Source: Nocardioides daeguensis (GTDB lineage Bacteria; Actinomycetota; Actinomycetes; Propionibacteriales; Nocardioidaceae). From it: a stretch of 64,000 bases of DNA. Shown piece by piece: positions 24,130 through 35,327 of the stretch. The stretch spans positions 1 to 64,000 of the forward strand of contig NZ_JAHTKU010000014.1 in the NCBI RefSeq assembly GCF_019192965.1. The letters are read 5' to 3'. Within the stretch, counting starts at the first letter, position 1. Each line of letters starts with the position of its first letter. The position numbers and the translations under genes were made by a program. The notes below the pieces were generated by a model. The model had not been told where the DNA came from. It saw only the letters and a list, made by a program, of their open reading frames with translations, and did no database searches.

Positions 24130-24597
24130 GTGACCGACCACCACTACGCGCTCGACCTGTCCTGGCAGGGCAACCGCGGCACCGGTACCTCCGGCTACCG
24201 CGACTACGACCGCGACGTCCTGCTCACCGCGGCCGGCAAGCCCGACCTGCTCGGCTCCGCCGACCCGGCCTTCCGTGGGGACGCCGCCCGCTGGAACCCG
24301 GAGGAGCTGCTCCTCGCCGCGCTGGCGCAGTGCCACCTGCTGTCGTACCTCCATTCGGCGGTCAACCACGGCGTCGTCGTCGTCGCGTACGACGACAGCC
24401 CGGTCGGCACCATGGCGCAGGTCGGCCAGGGCGGCCGGTTCACCTCGGTCACGCTGCGGCCGAGGGTGAGCGTGGCGGACGCGTCGATGGCGGAGGTCGC
24501 GCAGCAGATCCACGGCGAGGCCAGTGCCAACTGCTTCATCGCGGCGTCGGTGGCCTTCCCCGTCAGCCACGAGCCGACGGTGCTCGTCGCAGGCTGA
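24130..24597 (+). CDS. OsmC/Ohr-family protein
   Basis: The protein has 155 residues. The OsmC fold usually acts as a thiol peroxidase on organic hydroperoxides through two Cys. Here WNPEELLLAALAQCHLLSYL carries the first redox Cys, and EASANCFIAASVAFPV carries the second (C-x-x-A type). The N-terminal HHYALDLSWQGNRGTGTSGYRD is typical of the YhfA/OsmC subgroup. The GTG start has no strong ribosome site. It is divergent from the acyl-CoA synthetase gene. Oxidant defence is the family role; induction is not shown here. Confidence 0.85.
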   Translation: MTDHHYALDLSWQGNRGTGTSGYRDYDRDVLLTAAGKPDLLGSADPAFRGDAARWNPEELLLAALAQCHLLSYLHSAVNHGVVVVAYDDSPVGTMAQVGQGGRFTSVTLRPRVSVADASMAEVAQQIHGEASANCFIAASVAFPVSHEPTVLVAG

Positions 24598-24600
24598 GCC

Positions 24601-25275
24601 TCAAGCGCGGCGGATCGTCGGCAGCACCTTGGCCATCCGGGACCTGGCCTCGGACGGGTCGGCCGTCGTGATCGTCAGGTTCACGATCCGGCCGCCGGTG
24701 AGGAGGGTCAGCGCGGCGCCGTACTGCGTGCGGACGCCGAGTGTGATCGAGTAGTGGAGGACGCGCCCCGGGCCGGCGGCGGTGTCGACGTCCTCGACCG
24801 CGTCGATGGACGACGTCACGGTCGCGTACTGCGAGCGCAGCTCTGCCTCGGACGGCAGGGCGTTCGCCGCGCCGGTCGTCGAGACGTTCAGGTTCCCGGC
24901 GTAGCCGACGAGGAAGGCGTCGAAGTCGTCGAGCGAGCTGGCGAACTGCTCGCGGGTCAGCCCCATCCGGTCGAGCAGCTCCTGGAGCTCGGCGCTACGG
25001 CTCGCGCTCCGCAGGTCCTTCGCCGTCCACGGAGCCCAGCCCGCCGGTGCGGTGAACCGGACGCCGACGCGCGCGGCGACGACCACGTTGGCCTTCTTCT
25101 TGTCCCTGCTGGGCTTCGCCTCGGTCGACGGCTCGCCGTTCCCGCCGTCCGACGGCCCGAGCGGCGAGGACGTGGACGGGATGAGGATCTTGTCCTCCTC
25201 GGCCACCGTCTCCCCGGCGCACCCGGCGAGCAGTACGGCGCAGGCGGCGAGGATGACCGAGAGGCGCGGAAGCAT
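24601..25275 (-). CDS. Putative lipoprotein of unknown function
   Basis: The protein has 224 residues. The signal peptide MLPRLSVILAACAVLLAGCAG carries the lipobox LLAGC. A charged, Ser/Lys-rich linker follows, then a mixed alpha/beta domain with a possible ligand fold (RFTAPAGWAPWTAKDL, YGAALTLLTGGRIVNLTITT). The ATG start is clear. It is convergent with OsmC, three bases between stops, and divergent from the SGNH hydrolase. It is similar in design to the lipoprotein at 13491-14105, but I see no motif that gives an activity. Confidence 0.8.
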   Translation of the reverse strand: MLPRLSVILAACAVLLAGCAGETVAEEDKILIPSTSSPLGPSDGGNGEPSTEAKPSRDKKKANVVVAARVGVRFTAPAGWAPWTAKDLRSASRSAELQELLDRMGLTREQFASSLDDFDAFLVGYAGNLNVSTTGAANALPSEAELRSQYATVTSSIDAVEDVDTAAGPGRVLHYSITLGVRTQYGAALTLLTGGRIVNLTITTADPSEARSRMAKVLPTIRRA

Positions 25276-25360
25276 GGGGGGATCGTAGGTGCGCGCTGCC
25301 GACACCGGGGCGAAACCGCGAAGCCACGATCCGTTCAGGCCGGTCTGGTTCAAAGCAGCC

Positions 25361-26188
25361 ATGAGTCGTACCCGTACCGCCCTCGTCGCCGCCGGCGTCG
25401 CCCTCGCCGGCATCGGCGTGACGACCGGGGGCGGGCGCGAGCTGCTCCGCCGGCAGGCCGCCATCGCCCGCGCCCGGATCGGCAAGCCGCTGGGGGAGCA
25501 GGCGATCCCCGCCGACAAGGTCTGGAAGCGCAAGTCGTACGACGGCCCGCCGCTGCACCTGCTCGTCCTCGGTGACTCGATCGCCGCGGGGCTCGGCGCC
25601 GAGCGCGCGAAGGACACCTTGGGTGGCCGGATCGCGCGCGGCCTGGCCGGGGAGGTGCGCCGCCCGGTCGCGCTGCGGACCGCGGCGGTCGTCGGCTCGG
25701 AGACCTCGGCGCTGGCCGGGCAGCTCGACGGGCTGCCGTCGGGGTACCGCCCCGACGTCGCGGTGATCGTGGTCGGCGGCAACGACGTGACCCATCGGAT
25801 CCCGGTGGCGACGTCGGCGGCGCAGCTGGAGGAGGCCGTCGCGCGGCTGCGGGCCTCCGGGACCGAGGTCGTCGTCGGCACCTGCCCCGACCTCGGTGCG
25901 CTCCGGCCGGTCCCGCAGCCGCTGCGCTCGCTCGGCTCGCGGATGTCGCGCCAGCTCGCGGCGGCGCAGGCCGAGGTCGCCGTGCGCAACGGGGCACACG
26001 CGGTCTCGCTCGCCCGCGTGGTGGGGCCGTTCTTCATCACCAACCCCGACGAGATGTTCAGCCTGGACCGGTTCCACCCGAGCGCGCTGGGCTACAAGCG
26101 CACCGCCCAGGCGCTGCTGCCGTCGGTGCTGCTGGCGCTGGGGCACGCGGAGCGGGTCCCGTTCGGGCACCGCGCACCCGCGTCTTGA
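25361..26188 (+). CDS. SGNH/GDSL hydrolase, exported or membrane-tethered
   Basis: The protein has 275 residues. A hydrophobic N-terminal segment (LVAAGVALAGIGVTTGGG) suggests a signal anchor. The SGNH blocks are LLVLGDSIAAGLGAE (block I with nucleophilic Ser), VIVVGGNDVTH (block III with Asn) and SLDRFHPSALGYKRTAQ (block V with catalytic Asp and His). It is an esterase or lipase acting probably at the envelope; the substrate is unknown. The ATG lies 4 bases after AAAGCAGCC, with no classic ribosome site. It ends 102 bases before groEL, within the groEL control region. Confidence 0.88.
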   Translation: MSRTRTALVAAGVALAGIGVTTGGGRELLRRQAAIARARIGKPLGEQAIPADKVWKRKSYDGPPLHLLVLGDSIAAGLGAERAKDTLGGRIARGLAGEVRRPVALRTAAVVGSETSALAGQLDGLPSGYRPDVAVIVVGGNDVTHRIPVATSAAQLEEAVARLRASGTEVVVGTCPDLGALRPVPQPLRSLGSRMSRQLAAAQAEVAVRNGAHAVSLARVVGPFFITNPDEMFSLDRFHPSALGYKRTAQALLPSVLLALGHAERVPFGHRAPAS

Positions 26189-26200
26189 CCTTCCCTTCTC

Positions 26201-26227
26201 CTTGCACTCGCCATGGTCGAGTGCTAA
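26201..26227 (+). promoter_or_regulatory. CIRCE element 1 of groEL
   Basis: CTTGCACTC-N9-GAGTGCTAA: the right arm is a perfect match to the HrcA-binding CIRCE consensus (TTAGCACTC-N9-GAGTGCTAA) and the left arm matches 7 of 9 bases. TTGCAC (26203-26208) and AAACAT (26226-26231), 17 bases apart, are a candidate promoter that the element overlaps. Confidence 0.85.
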
Positions 26228-26233
26228 ACATGA

Positions 26234-27919
<1,686 letters not shown>

Positions 27920-27941
27920 GTCCCGCTCACCCAGCAAGCAC

Positions 27942-27981
27942 CCGCAGGGCCCTCGCTTCGGCGAGGGCCCTGCGGCCTTTT
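27942..27981 (+). terminator. Strong intrinsic terminator after groEL
   Basis: A 15-bp perfect stem, CCGCAGGGCCCTCGC with GCGAGGGCCCTGCGG, has a TTCG tetraloop and is followed by CCTTTT. It lies 22 bases after the groEL stop and before narK. Confidence 0.95.
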
Positions 27982-28093
27982 CGGTGCCTCGCGGGGGTCT
28001 GGCGGCGCGCCGAGCGGATACCGAGGCGTGACGCGGGACACATCGATGCGGTACTGATGGAGTCCTGGGGGCCACGACCACCGAGGAGACGGC

Positions 28094-29335
28094 ATGACCG
28101 ATGCAGTCCGTGCACGAGTCGACGCGGGACCGGTCGTGTCGGGCCGACCCTGGCTGATGCTGGCGGTCGCCACGCTCGGCTTCGTCGTGAACTTCTGGGC
28201 GTGGGCGCTGCTCAGCCCGCTGGGACCGCTGTTCCGTGACACCGGGACGCTCGGCACCCTCAGCGAGTCCGACGTCTCGCTGCTCGTCGCGGTCCCCGTC
28301 GTCGTCGGCTCGTTGGGTCGCATCATCGTGGGCGCGCTGACCGACCGGTTCGGCGGCCGGGTCATGTTCCCGCTCGTCTCGCTCGCGACGGTCGTGCCCA
28401 TCGTCTTCGTCGCCTTCGTCGCGCTCGACTCCTACGCCCTGCTGCTGGTGGGTGGCTTCTTCCTCGGCATCGGCGGCACCGCGTTCGCGGTCGGCGTGCC
28501 GTTCGTCAACGCCTGGTTCCCGCCGGAGAAGCGCGGCCTCGCGGTCGGCATCTTCGGCGCCGGGATGGGCGGCACGGCGATCAGTGCGCTCACCACCGTG
28601 CGTCTCTACGAGGACGTCGGCGAGCGCGTGCCCTTCCTGATCACCGCCGGCGTGCTCCTGGCGTACGGCGTCCTGGCCTGGCTGGTCCTGCGCGACGCCC
28701 CGGGCCGGACGGTCCCCACGACGCCGCTCGGCCAGCGTCTGGCCGCCACGGCGCGGATGCCGATCACCTGGCAGGCCTGCGTCCTCTACGCCGTGGCCTT
28801 CGGCGGCTATGTCGCCTTCTCGGTCTACCTGCCGGCCTATCTCAAGACCGCCCACGGCCTCACCGCCGCCGACGCCGCCAACCGGATGGCGGGCTTCGTG
28901 GTGGTCGCGGTGGCGATGCGGCCGCTCGGCGGCTGGCTGGCCGACCGGCTCGGCGCGATCCGCGTGCTCGCGCTCGACTTCGCGGTGGTGGCGCTCTGCG
29001 CCGCGATCGCGGCGGGGACGCCTCCGCTCCAGTCCGGCGGCACGATCGCCTTCCTCGCGATGGCAGCGGCCCTCGGCATGGGCAGCGGTGCGACCTTCGC
29101 CCTCATCGCCCAGGTCACCGAGCCCGGCCGGGTCGGCGGTGTCACCGGCCTGGTCGGCGCGGCGGGCGGTCTCGGCGGGTTCGTGCCGCCGTTGGTCATG
29201 GGCTACGTCTACGGCCGGACCGATTCCTACGCGATCGGGCTGTGGCTGCTCGCCGCCACCGCGGCGGCCACCCTCGTGCTGACCGTCACCGTCGTCAGAA
29301 GCACCGTCGCCGCGCACCAGGAGCAGGTTCGATGA
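28094..29335 (+). CDS. narK: Nitrate/nitrite transporter NarK
   Basis: This NNP-family major facilitator protein of 413 residues has about 12 membrane segments and takes up nitrate or exchanges it for nitrite. Its signatures are GGTAFAVGVPFVNAWFPPEK with RGLAVGIFGAGMGGTAISAL, and SLGRIIVGALTDRFGGR in the first half with PLGGWLADRLGA in the second; the Arg residues of these helices bind nitrate. GAGGAGACGGC precedes the ATG. The stop overlaps the narG start as ATGA, so it is the first gene of a narKGHJI operon. Confidence 0.93.
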   Translation: MTDAVRARVDAGPVVSGRPWLMLAVATLGFVVNFWAWALLSPLGPLFRDTGTLGTLSESDVSLLVAVPVVVGSLGRIIVGALTDRFGGRVMFPLVSLATVVPIVFVAFVALDSYALLLVGGFFLGIGGTAFAVGVPFVNAWFPPEKRGLAVGIFGAGMGGTAISALTTVRLYEDVGERVPFLITAGVLLAYGVLAWLVLRDAPGRTVPTTPLGQRLAATARMPITWQACVLYAVAFGGYVAFSVYLPAYLKTAHGLTAADAANRMAGFVVVAVAMRPLGGWLADRLGAIRVLALDFAVVALCAAIAAGTPPLQSGGTIAFLAMAAALGMGSGATFALIAQVTEPGRVGGVTGLVGAAGGLGGFVPPLVMGYVYGRTDSYAIGLWLLAATAAATLVLTVTVVRSTVAAHQEQVR

Positions 29336-32300
29336 CCGACCTCGAGTCCCGCCTGCAGCAGGCGGCGATCGGCGCGCGACGGTTCTTCACCAAGGCCGAG
29401 GTCAGCGACGACCACCGCGCCCTGTTCAAGCAGGGCGGACGCGAGGGCGACGTCTTCTACCGCGACCGCTGGAGCCACGACAAGGTCGTGCGCAGCACCC
29501 ATGGCGTCAACTGCACCGGGTCGTGCTCGTGGAAGGTCTACGTCAAGGACGGGATCATCACCTGGGAGGCGCAGCAGACCGACTACCCGAGCGCCGGGCC
29601 GGACCGTCCCGAGTACGAGCCGCGCGGTTGCCCGCGCGGGGCGGCGTTCTCCTGGTACACCTACAGCCCGACCCGGGTCCGCTACCCCTACGTCCGGGGC
29701 GTGCTGCTGGAGATGTTCCGCGCCGCCAAGGAGCAGTACGGCGACCCCGTGGTCGCCTGGGGCTCGATCGTGCAGGACCCGGACAAGGCGCGCGCCTACA
29801 AGCGGGCGCGCGGCAAGGGCGGCCTGGTGCGGGCCACGTGGGAGGAGGCCGCCGAGATCGTCGCCGCCGCCCACGTCTACACGGTCAAGCGCTGGGGACC
29901 GGACCGGATCGCCGGCTTCTCGCCGATCCCCGCGATGTCGCCGGTGTCCTACACCTCGGGCGCGCGCTTCCTGGAGCTCATCGGCGCACCCATGCTGTCC
30001 TTCTACGACTGGTACGCCGACCTGCCGAACGCCTCGCCGCAGATGTTCGGCGACCAGACCGACGTCCCCGAGTCGGGCGACTGGTGGGACGCGGGCTACC
30101 TGATCATGTGGGGCTCGAACGTCCCGCTGACCCGGACCCCGGACGCGCACTGGATGACCGAGGCGCGCTACCGGGGGCAGAAGGTGCTCGCGGTGGCGCC
30201 GGACTACGCCGAGAACGTGAAGTTCGCCGACGAGTGGATCAGCCCCGCGCCGGGCACCGACGGGGCGCTGGCGATGGCGATGGGGCACGTCGTGCTCAAG
30301 GAGTACTTCGTCGAGCGGCAGGTGCCCTTCTTCACCGACTACAACAAGCGCTACACCGACCTGCCCCACCTCGTGTGTCTCGAGCCGACCGGGGACGGGG
30401 CCTTCCGCCCCGGCAAGTTCCTCGTCGCCGGCGACATCGACCACCCCGAGGGCGGGGCGGAGAACGCGATGTGGAAGCCCGCCGTCCTCGACGCGGCGAG
30501 TGGCGAGGTGCGGATCCCGCAGGGCGCGATCGGCCACCGCTTCGGTGAGGAGGGCCTCGGGCGCTGGAACCTCGAGCTCGGCGACCTCGACCCGGCGCTG
30601 TCCCTGTACGAGCTGCGGCACGACGCCGTCGAGGTCGAGCTCCCGCGCTTCGACGCCCCCGACGGCAAGGTGCGCCACCACCGCCGCGGCGTCCCCGTGC
30701 GCCGGGTGGGGGAGCGTCTGGTCACGACGGTGCTCGACCTCATGCTCGCCCAGTACGGCGTGGCCCGCGACGGCCTGCCCGGCTCCTGGCCCGCGGGCGA
30801 CGACGACCCCGACGGCGTCGCCACGCCGGCCTGGCAGGAGCAGCACACCGGCGTGCCGGCCGCCCAGGTCCGCCGGCTCGCGCGCGAGTGGGCGCAGAAC
30901 GCGATCGACACCGAGGGCCGCGGGATGATCCTGATGGGCGCGGGCGTCAACCACTGGTTCCACTCCGACCAGATCTACCGCGCGATGCTGGTGCTGACGA
31001 CGATCACCGGCTGCCAGGGACGCAACGGCGGCGGATGGGCGCACTACGTCGGCCAGGAGAAGGTGCGCCCGATCATGGGCTTCCAGCACCTCGCCTTCGC
31101 CCTCGACTGGCACCGCCCGCCGCGGCACATGAACCAGACGGCGTACTGGTACGTGAACACCAGCCAGTACCGCTACGACACTTTCAGCGCCGACGACCTC
31201 GACGCCGGCACCGGCGTGTTCGCCGGGAAGACCGTGATGGACCTGCTGGCCCAGTCGGTGCGGCTGGGCTGGAGCCCGAGCTACCCCACCTTCGACCGCA
31301 GCTCCCTGACCTTGGCCGACGAGGCGCAGGCCGCGGGCATGGAGGCGCCGGCGTACGTCGCGCGCGAGCTGCAGGCCGGCCGGCTCCGCTTCGCCGTCGA
31401 GGACCCCGAGCACGAGGACAACCACCCGCGGGTGCTCTCGCTGTGGCGCTCCAACCTGCTCGGCTCCTCGGCGAAGGGCAACGAGTACTTCCTGCGCCAC
31501 CTGCTCGGCACCGACAGCGCCGCGACCGCCAAGGAGGCGCCGCCCGAGCTGCGCCCGAAGGACGTCGTGTGGCCCGAGCACGCCGCCGAGGGCCGGCTCG
31601 ACCTGCTCACCACGATCGACTTCCGGATGACGAGCAGCACCGTGCTCAGCGACGTCGTGCTCCCCGCCGCCACCTGGTACGAGAAGCACGACCTGTCGAC
31701 CACCGACATGCACCCGTTCGTCCACTCCTTCAACCCCGCCATCGCCCCGCCCTGGCAGACGAAGTCGGACTGGGACGCCTGGAAGGCGATCGCGAAGCGC
31801 TTCTCCGAGCTCGCCGTCGACCACCTCGGGACCCGCCGCGACGTGGTCGCGAAGCCGCTGTGGCACGACACCCCGGAGGCGATGGCCACCGTCCACGGCG
31901 TCGTGAAGGACTGGAGGACGGGGGAGTGCGACCCGGTCCCCGGCAAGACGATGCCGGTGATCGCGGTGGCCGAGCGCGACTACACGGCCGTCCACGACAA
32001 GCTGACCACGCTCGGGCCGCTGCTCGAGAAGGCGGGGATGATCACCAAGGGCGTCCAGTACGACGTCCACCGCGAGGTCGAGCTGCTGCGCGAGCGCCAC
32101 GGCGTCGCGACCGAAGGCGCGGGCGCGGGCCAGCCGCGGCTGGAGACCGACGTCCAGGTGGCCGACTCGATCCTGCACCTGGCCGGTGTCTCCAACGGGC
32201 ACCTCGCCACCCAGGGGTTCCGGTTCCTGGAGAAGCGCACCGGTATGCAGCTGGCGGACCTTGCGGCCGAGCACGAGGGCAAGCAGATCACCTTCCGCGA

Positions 32301-33009
32301 CACCCAGGCGGCGCCGGTGCCGGTGATCACCTCGCCGGAGTGGTCGGGCTCGGAGTCGGGCGGTCGCCGCTACAGCCCGTTCACCATCAACGTCGAGCGG
32401 CACAAGCCGTTCCACACGCTGACCGGCCGCCAGCAGTTCTACCTCGACCACGACTGGTTCCTCGGGATGGGGGAGATGCTGCCCGTCTACCGACCACCGC
32501 TGAACATGACGACGCTCTTCGGAGAGGCACCGATCGGCGAGGAGAACGAGCTCGGCGTCTCGGTCCGCTACCTGACCCCGCACAACAAGTGGTCCATCCA
32601 CAGCGAGTACCAGGACAACCTCTTCATGCTCTCCCTGTCCCGCGGCGGCCAGTCCGTGTGGATCTCCGACCGCGACGCGGCGAAGGTCGGCATCCGCGAC
32701 AACGACTGGATCGAGATGGTCAACCGCAACGGCGTGGTCGCCGCCCGCGCGATCGTCAGCCACCGGATGCCGGAGGGCACCGTCTACATGCACCACGCCC
32801 AGGACCGGCTGATCGACGTACCCCTCACCGAGCGCGACCGCAAGCGCGGCGGCATCCACAACAGCCTCACCCGGATCCTGATGAAGCCCAACCACATCGT
32901 CGGCGGCTACGCCCAGCTGGCCTACTTCTTCAACTACATCGGCCCCATCGGCAACAACCGGGACGAGGTCACGATGATCCGCAAGCGCCGCGCGGAGGTG
33001 GAGTACTGA
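29332..33009 (+). CDS. narG: Respiratory nitrate reductase alpha subunit
   Basis: This molybdenum bis-MGD catalytic subunit of 1225 residues is on the inner face of the membrane and reduces nitrate to nitrite. STHGVNCTGSCSWKVYV provides the His and Cys ligands of the FS0 4Fe-4S cluster, with the last Cys in EPRGCPRGAAFSWY. YDWYADLPNASPQ carries the Asp ligand of molybdenum. The length matches NarG of the membrane-bound type. I chose the ATG (MTDLESRLQQ) that overlaps the narK stop as ATGA; a further upstream start would lie inside narK. It has no Tat signal, as usual for NarG. Confidence 0.96.
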   Translation: MTDLESRLQQAAIGARRFFTKAEVSDDHRALFKQGGREGDVFYRDRWSHDKVVRSTHGVNCTGSCSWKVYVKDGIITWEAQQTDYPSAGPDRPEYEPRGCPRGAAFSWYTYSPTRVRYPYVRGVLLEMFRAAKEQYGDPVVAWGSIVQDPDKARAYKRARGKGGLVRATWEEAAEIVAAAHVYTVKRWGPDRIAGFSPIPAMSPVSYTSGARFLELIGAPMLSFYDWYADLPNASPQMFGDQTDVPESGDWWDAGYLIMWGSNVPLTRTPDAHWMTEARYRGQKVLAVAPDYAENVKFADEWISPAPGTDGALAMAMGHVVLKEYFVERQVPFFTDYNKRYTDLPHLVCLEPTGDGAFRPGKFLVAGDIDHPEGGAENAMWKPAVLDAASGEVRIPQGAIGHRFGEEGLGRWNLELGDLDPALSLYELRHDAVEVELPRFDAPDGKVRHHRRGVPVRRVGERLVTTVLDLMLAQYGVARDGLPGSWPAGDDDPDGVATPAWQEQHTGVPAAQVRRLAREWAQNAIDTEGRGMILMGAGVNHWFHSDQIYRAMLVLTTITGCQGRNGGGWAHYVGQEKVRPIMGFQHLAFALDWHRPPRHMNQTAYWYVNTSQYRYDTFSADDLDAGTGVFAGKTVMDLLAQSVRLGWSPSYPTFDRSSLTLADEAQAAGMEAPAYVARELQAGRLRFAVEDPEHEDNHPRVLSLWRSNLLGSSAKGNEYFLRHLLGTDSAATAKEAPPELRPKDVVWPEHAAEGRLDLLTTIDFRMTSSTVLSDVVLPAATWYEKHDLSTTDMHPFVHSFNPAIAPPWQTKSDWDAWKAIAKRFSELAVDHLGTRRDVVAKPLWHDTPEAMATVHGVVKDWRTGECDPVPGKTMPVIAVAERDYTAVHDKLTTLGPLLEKAGMITKGVQYDVHREVELLRERHGVATEGAGAGQPRLETDVQVADSILHLAGVSNGHLATQGFRFLEKRTGMQLADLAAEHEGKQITFRDTQAAPVPVITSPEWSGSESGGRRYSPFTINVERHKPFHTLTGRQQFYLDHDWFLGMGEMLPVYRPPLNMTTLFGEAPIGEENELGVSVRYLTPHNKWSIHSEYQDNLFMLSLSRGGQSVWISDRDAAKVGIRDNDWIEMVNRNGVVAARAIVSHRMPEGTVYMHHAQDRLIDVPLTERDRKRGGIHNSLTRILMKPNHIVGGYAQLAYFFNYIGPIGNNRDEVTMIRKRRAEVEY

Positions 33010-34673
33010 TGCGCGTGATGGCCCAGATGGCGATGGTGATGAACCTCGACAAGTGCATCGGCTGCCACACCTGCTCGGTCACCTGCAAGCAGGCCTGGAC
33101 CAACCGCACCGGCACCGAGTACGTCTGGTTCAACAACGTGGAGACCCGCCCCGGGCTGGGCTACCCGCGCACCTACGAGGACCAGGAGGAGTGGCAGGGC
33201 GGCTGGGTCCGCAAGCCCAACGGACGCCTCGCGCTGCGCAGCGGCGGGCGGATCAGGAAGCTGCTGACCATCTTCTCCAACCCGAAGCTGCCCTCGATCG
33301 ACGACTACTACGAGCCCTGGACCTACGACTACGACAACCTGCTGAGCTCGCCGCAGAGCGACACCTTCCCGGTGGCCCGCCCCAAGAGCCTGATCACCGG
33401 CGCGGACATGAACGTCGAGTGGTCGGCCAACTGGGACGACGACCTCGGCGGCTCGCACGAGCACGCCGCGCGCGACGTGATGCTGCGCGGCATCGAGGAC
33501 AAGGTGAAGCTCGAGTTCGAGCAGACCTTCATGTTCTACCTGCCCCGGATCTGCGAGCACTGCCTCAACCCGTCGTGCGCCGCCTCCTGCCCGTCCGGCG
33601 CGATCTACAAGCGCTCCGAGGACGGCATCGTGCTCGTCGACCAGGACCGCTGCCGGGGCTGGCGGATGTGCGTGTCGGGCTGTCCCTACAAGAAGGTCTA
33701 CTTCAACCACAAGACCGGCAAGGCCGAGAAGTGCACCTTCTGCTACCCCCGGGTCGAGGTCGGCATCCCGACCGTGTGCTCGGAGACCTGCGTCGGCCGG
33801 CTGCGCTACCTCGGGCTGGTGCTCTACGACGCCGACAAGGTCCTGGAGGCAGCCAGCATCGAGGACGAGCACGCCCTGTACGACGCCCAACGGGCCTGTT
33901 TCCTCGACCCCCACGACCCCGAGGTCCGCCGGGCCGCGGCCGAGGCCGGCATCCCGGCCGACTGGATCGAGGCGGCACGGAAGTCGCCGGTCTGGCGGCT
34001 GATCAACGAGTACCAGGTCGCCCTCCCGCTGCACCCGGAGTACCGGACCATGCCGATGGTCTGGTACATCCCGCCCCTGTCCCCGGTGGTCGACGCCGTC
34101 AAGGACACCGGCGAGGACGCCGAGGACCGCGGCAACCTGTTCGCCGCGATCGACGCCCTGCGCATCCCCGTCGAGTACCTCGCCAACCTGTTCACCGCTG
34201 GTGACACCGCCCCCGTCGACCGGGTGCTGCGCAAGCTCGCGGCGATGCGCTCCTACATGCGCGACATCAACCTCGGGCGCGACGTGGACGACGCGATCCC
34301 GGCCGCGGTGGGGATGACGGGGGAGCAGCTCTACGAGATGTTCCGCCTGCTCGCGATCGCCAAGTACGACGAGCGCTACGTCATCCCACCCGCGCACGCC
34401 GAGCAGGCGCACGCGCTCGAGGAGCTCGTCACCGAGTGCCCGGTCTCCGAGTACGGAGGCGGCCAGCAGGACCTGTTCGGCGAGGGGTCCGGCTACCCGA
34501 CGCCGGTCGCGGTGGAGAACTTCCGGATGCTCCAGGCGCGACAGACCAGCGACACCCTGGCCGCACCCGACGACAAGGGCTCTCGGGTCAACCTGCTCAA
34601 CTGGGACGGCAAGGGGCTGCCCGACGGGCTCTTCCCGCCTCGCCCCGACGCACCCACGCAGGGCGAGTCGTGA
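33009..34673 (+). CDS. narH: Respiratory nitrate reductase beta subunit
   Basis: This iron-sulfur electron-transfer subunit of 554 residues has four Cys groups: KCIGCHTCSVTCKQAW, ICEHCLNPSCAASCPSGAIY, RCRGWRMCVSGCPYKKVYF and KCTFCYPRVEVGIPTVCSETC. The RCRGWRMC motif has Trp in place of one Cys, which identifies the 3Fe-4S centre and is typical of NarH. Together they carry electrons from NarI haem to NarG. The ATG overlaps the narG stop by one base (TGATG), giving translational coupling and equal output. Confidence 0.96.
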   Translation: MRVMAQMAMVMNLDKCIGCHTCSVTCKQAWTNRTGTEYVWFNNVETRPGLGYPRTYEDQEEWQGGWVRKPNGRLALRSGGRIRKLLTIFSNPKLPSIDDYYEPWTYDYDNLLSSPQSDTFPVARPKSLITGADMNVEWSANWDDDLGGSHEHAARDVMLRGIEDKVKLEFEQTFMFYLPRICEHCLNPSCAASCPSGAIYKRSEDGIVLVDQDRCRGWRMCVSGCPYKKVYFNHKTGKAEKCTFCYPRVEVGIPTVCSETCVGRLRYLGLVLYDADKVLEAASIEDEHALYDAQRACFLDPHDPEVRRAAAEAGIPADWIEAARKSPVWRLINEYQVALPLHPEYRTMPMVWYIPPLSPVVDAVKDTGEDAEDRGNLFAAIDALRIPVEYLANLFTAGDTAPVDRVLRKLAAMRSYMRDINLGRDVDDAIPAAVGMTGEQLYEMFRLLAIAKYDERYVIPPAHAEQAHALEELVTECPVSEYGGGQQDLFGEGSGYPTPVAVENFRMLQARQTSDTLAAPDDKGSRVNLLNWDGKGLPDGLFPPRPDAPTQGES

Positions 34674-35326
34674 GGCGCCGCGCGCGGGTCGACGTCCGTG
34701 CGGTGTGGGCGGCCTGCTCGGTGCTGCTCGACTACCCGACGGCCGGCCTGGTCGACTCGCTCGACGACGTCGAGGCGCTGGTCGCGGGCGAGCGCCACCT
34801 GGCCGGCCTGGTCACCCACCTGCGCACCCGTGCCCTCCCCGAGCTCCAGGCCGAGTACGTCGCGACCTTCGACCACACCCGCAAGTGCGCGCTCTACCTG
34901 ACCTACTTCGCCTACGGCGACACCCGGCGCCGCGGACAGGCGCTGGTGCGCTTCAAGGAGGCCTACCGTGAGGCGGGCGTCGCGTGGGACGAGTCCACCG
35001 GCGAGCTGCCGGACCATCTGTGCGCGGTGCTGCAGTTCGGTGCCACGGTCGACGTCGACCGCGCGCGGCGGCTGCTGACCGACCACCGCGCCGGCGTCGA
35101 GATGCTCCGGCTCGCCCTGACCTCCTGGCGCAACGACGACGGCTCGACCGGCTCGCCGTGGGCGGGCGCGCTGGACGCCGTGTGCGCGACCCTGCCCGAG
35201 CTGCGCGGCGACGAGGCCGATGCCGTGCGCCGCCTGGTGGAGCAGGGTCCGCCCGCCGAGGAGGTCGGCCTGGACGGCTACGGGCCGGCCCTCATCGCGC
35301 CCGCGACGTTGAGCGTGAGGAGCTGA
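34670..35326 (+). CDS. narJ: Nitrate reductase maturation chaperone
   Basis: This cytoplasmic chaperone of 218 residues belongs to the TorD/DmsD group. It holds apo-NarGH until the molybdenum cofactor is inserted and then attaches it to NarI. Family-typical segments are VWAACSVLLDYPTAG, ELQAEYVATFDHTRKCALYLTYFAYGDTRRRG (here in two parts: the FDHTRKCALYLT core and TYFAYGDTRRRG) and ELPDHLCAVLQFG. The start is a GTG overlapping the narH stop as GTGA. Confidence 0.93.
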   Translation: MRRRARVDVRAVWAACSVLLDYPTAGLVDSLDDVEALVAGERHLAGLVTHLRTRALPELQAEYVATFDHTRKCALYLTYFAYGDTRRRGQALVRFKEAYREAGVAWDESTGELPDHLCAVLQFGATVDVDRARRLLTDHRAGVEMLRLALTSWRNDDGSTGSPWAGALDAVCATLPELRGDEADAVRRLVEQGPPAEEVGLDGYGPALIAPATLSVRS

Positions 35327-35327
35327 G

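Noticed and set aside
27990-28093. FNR/CRP-type box upstream of narK
   Set aside because: No TTGAT-N4-ATCAA or similar palindrome is present in this interval, so anaerobic control could not be supported.
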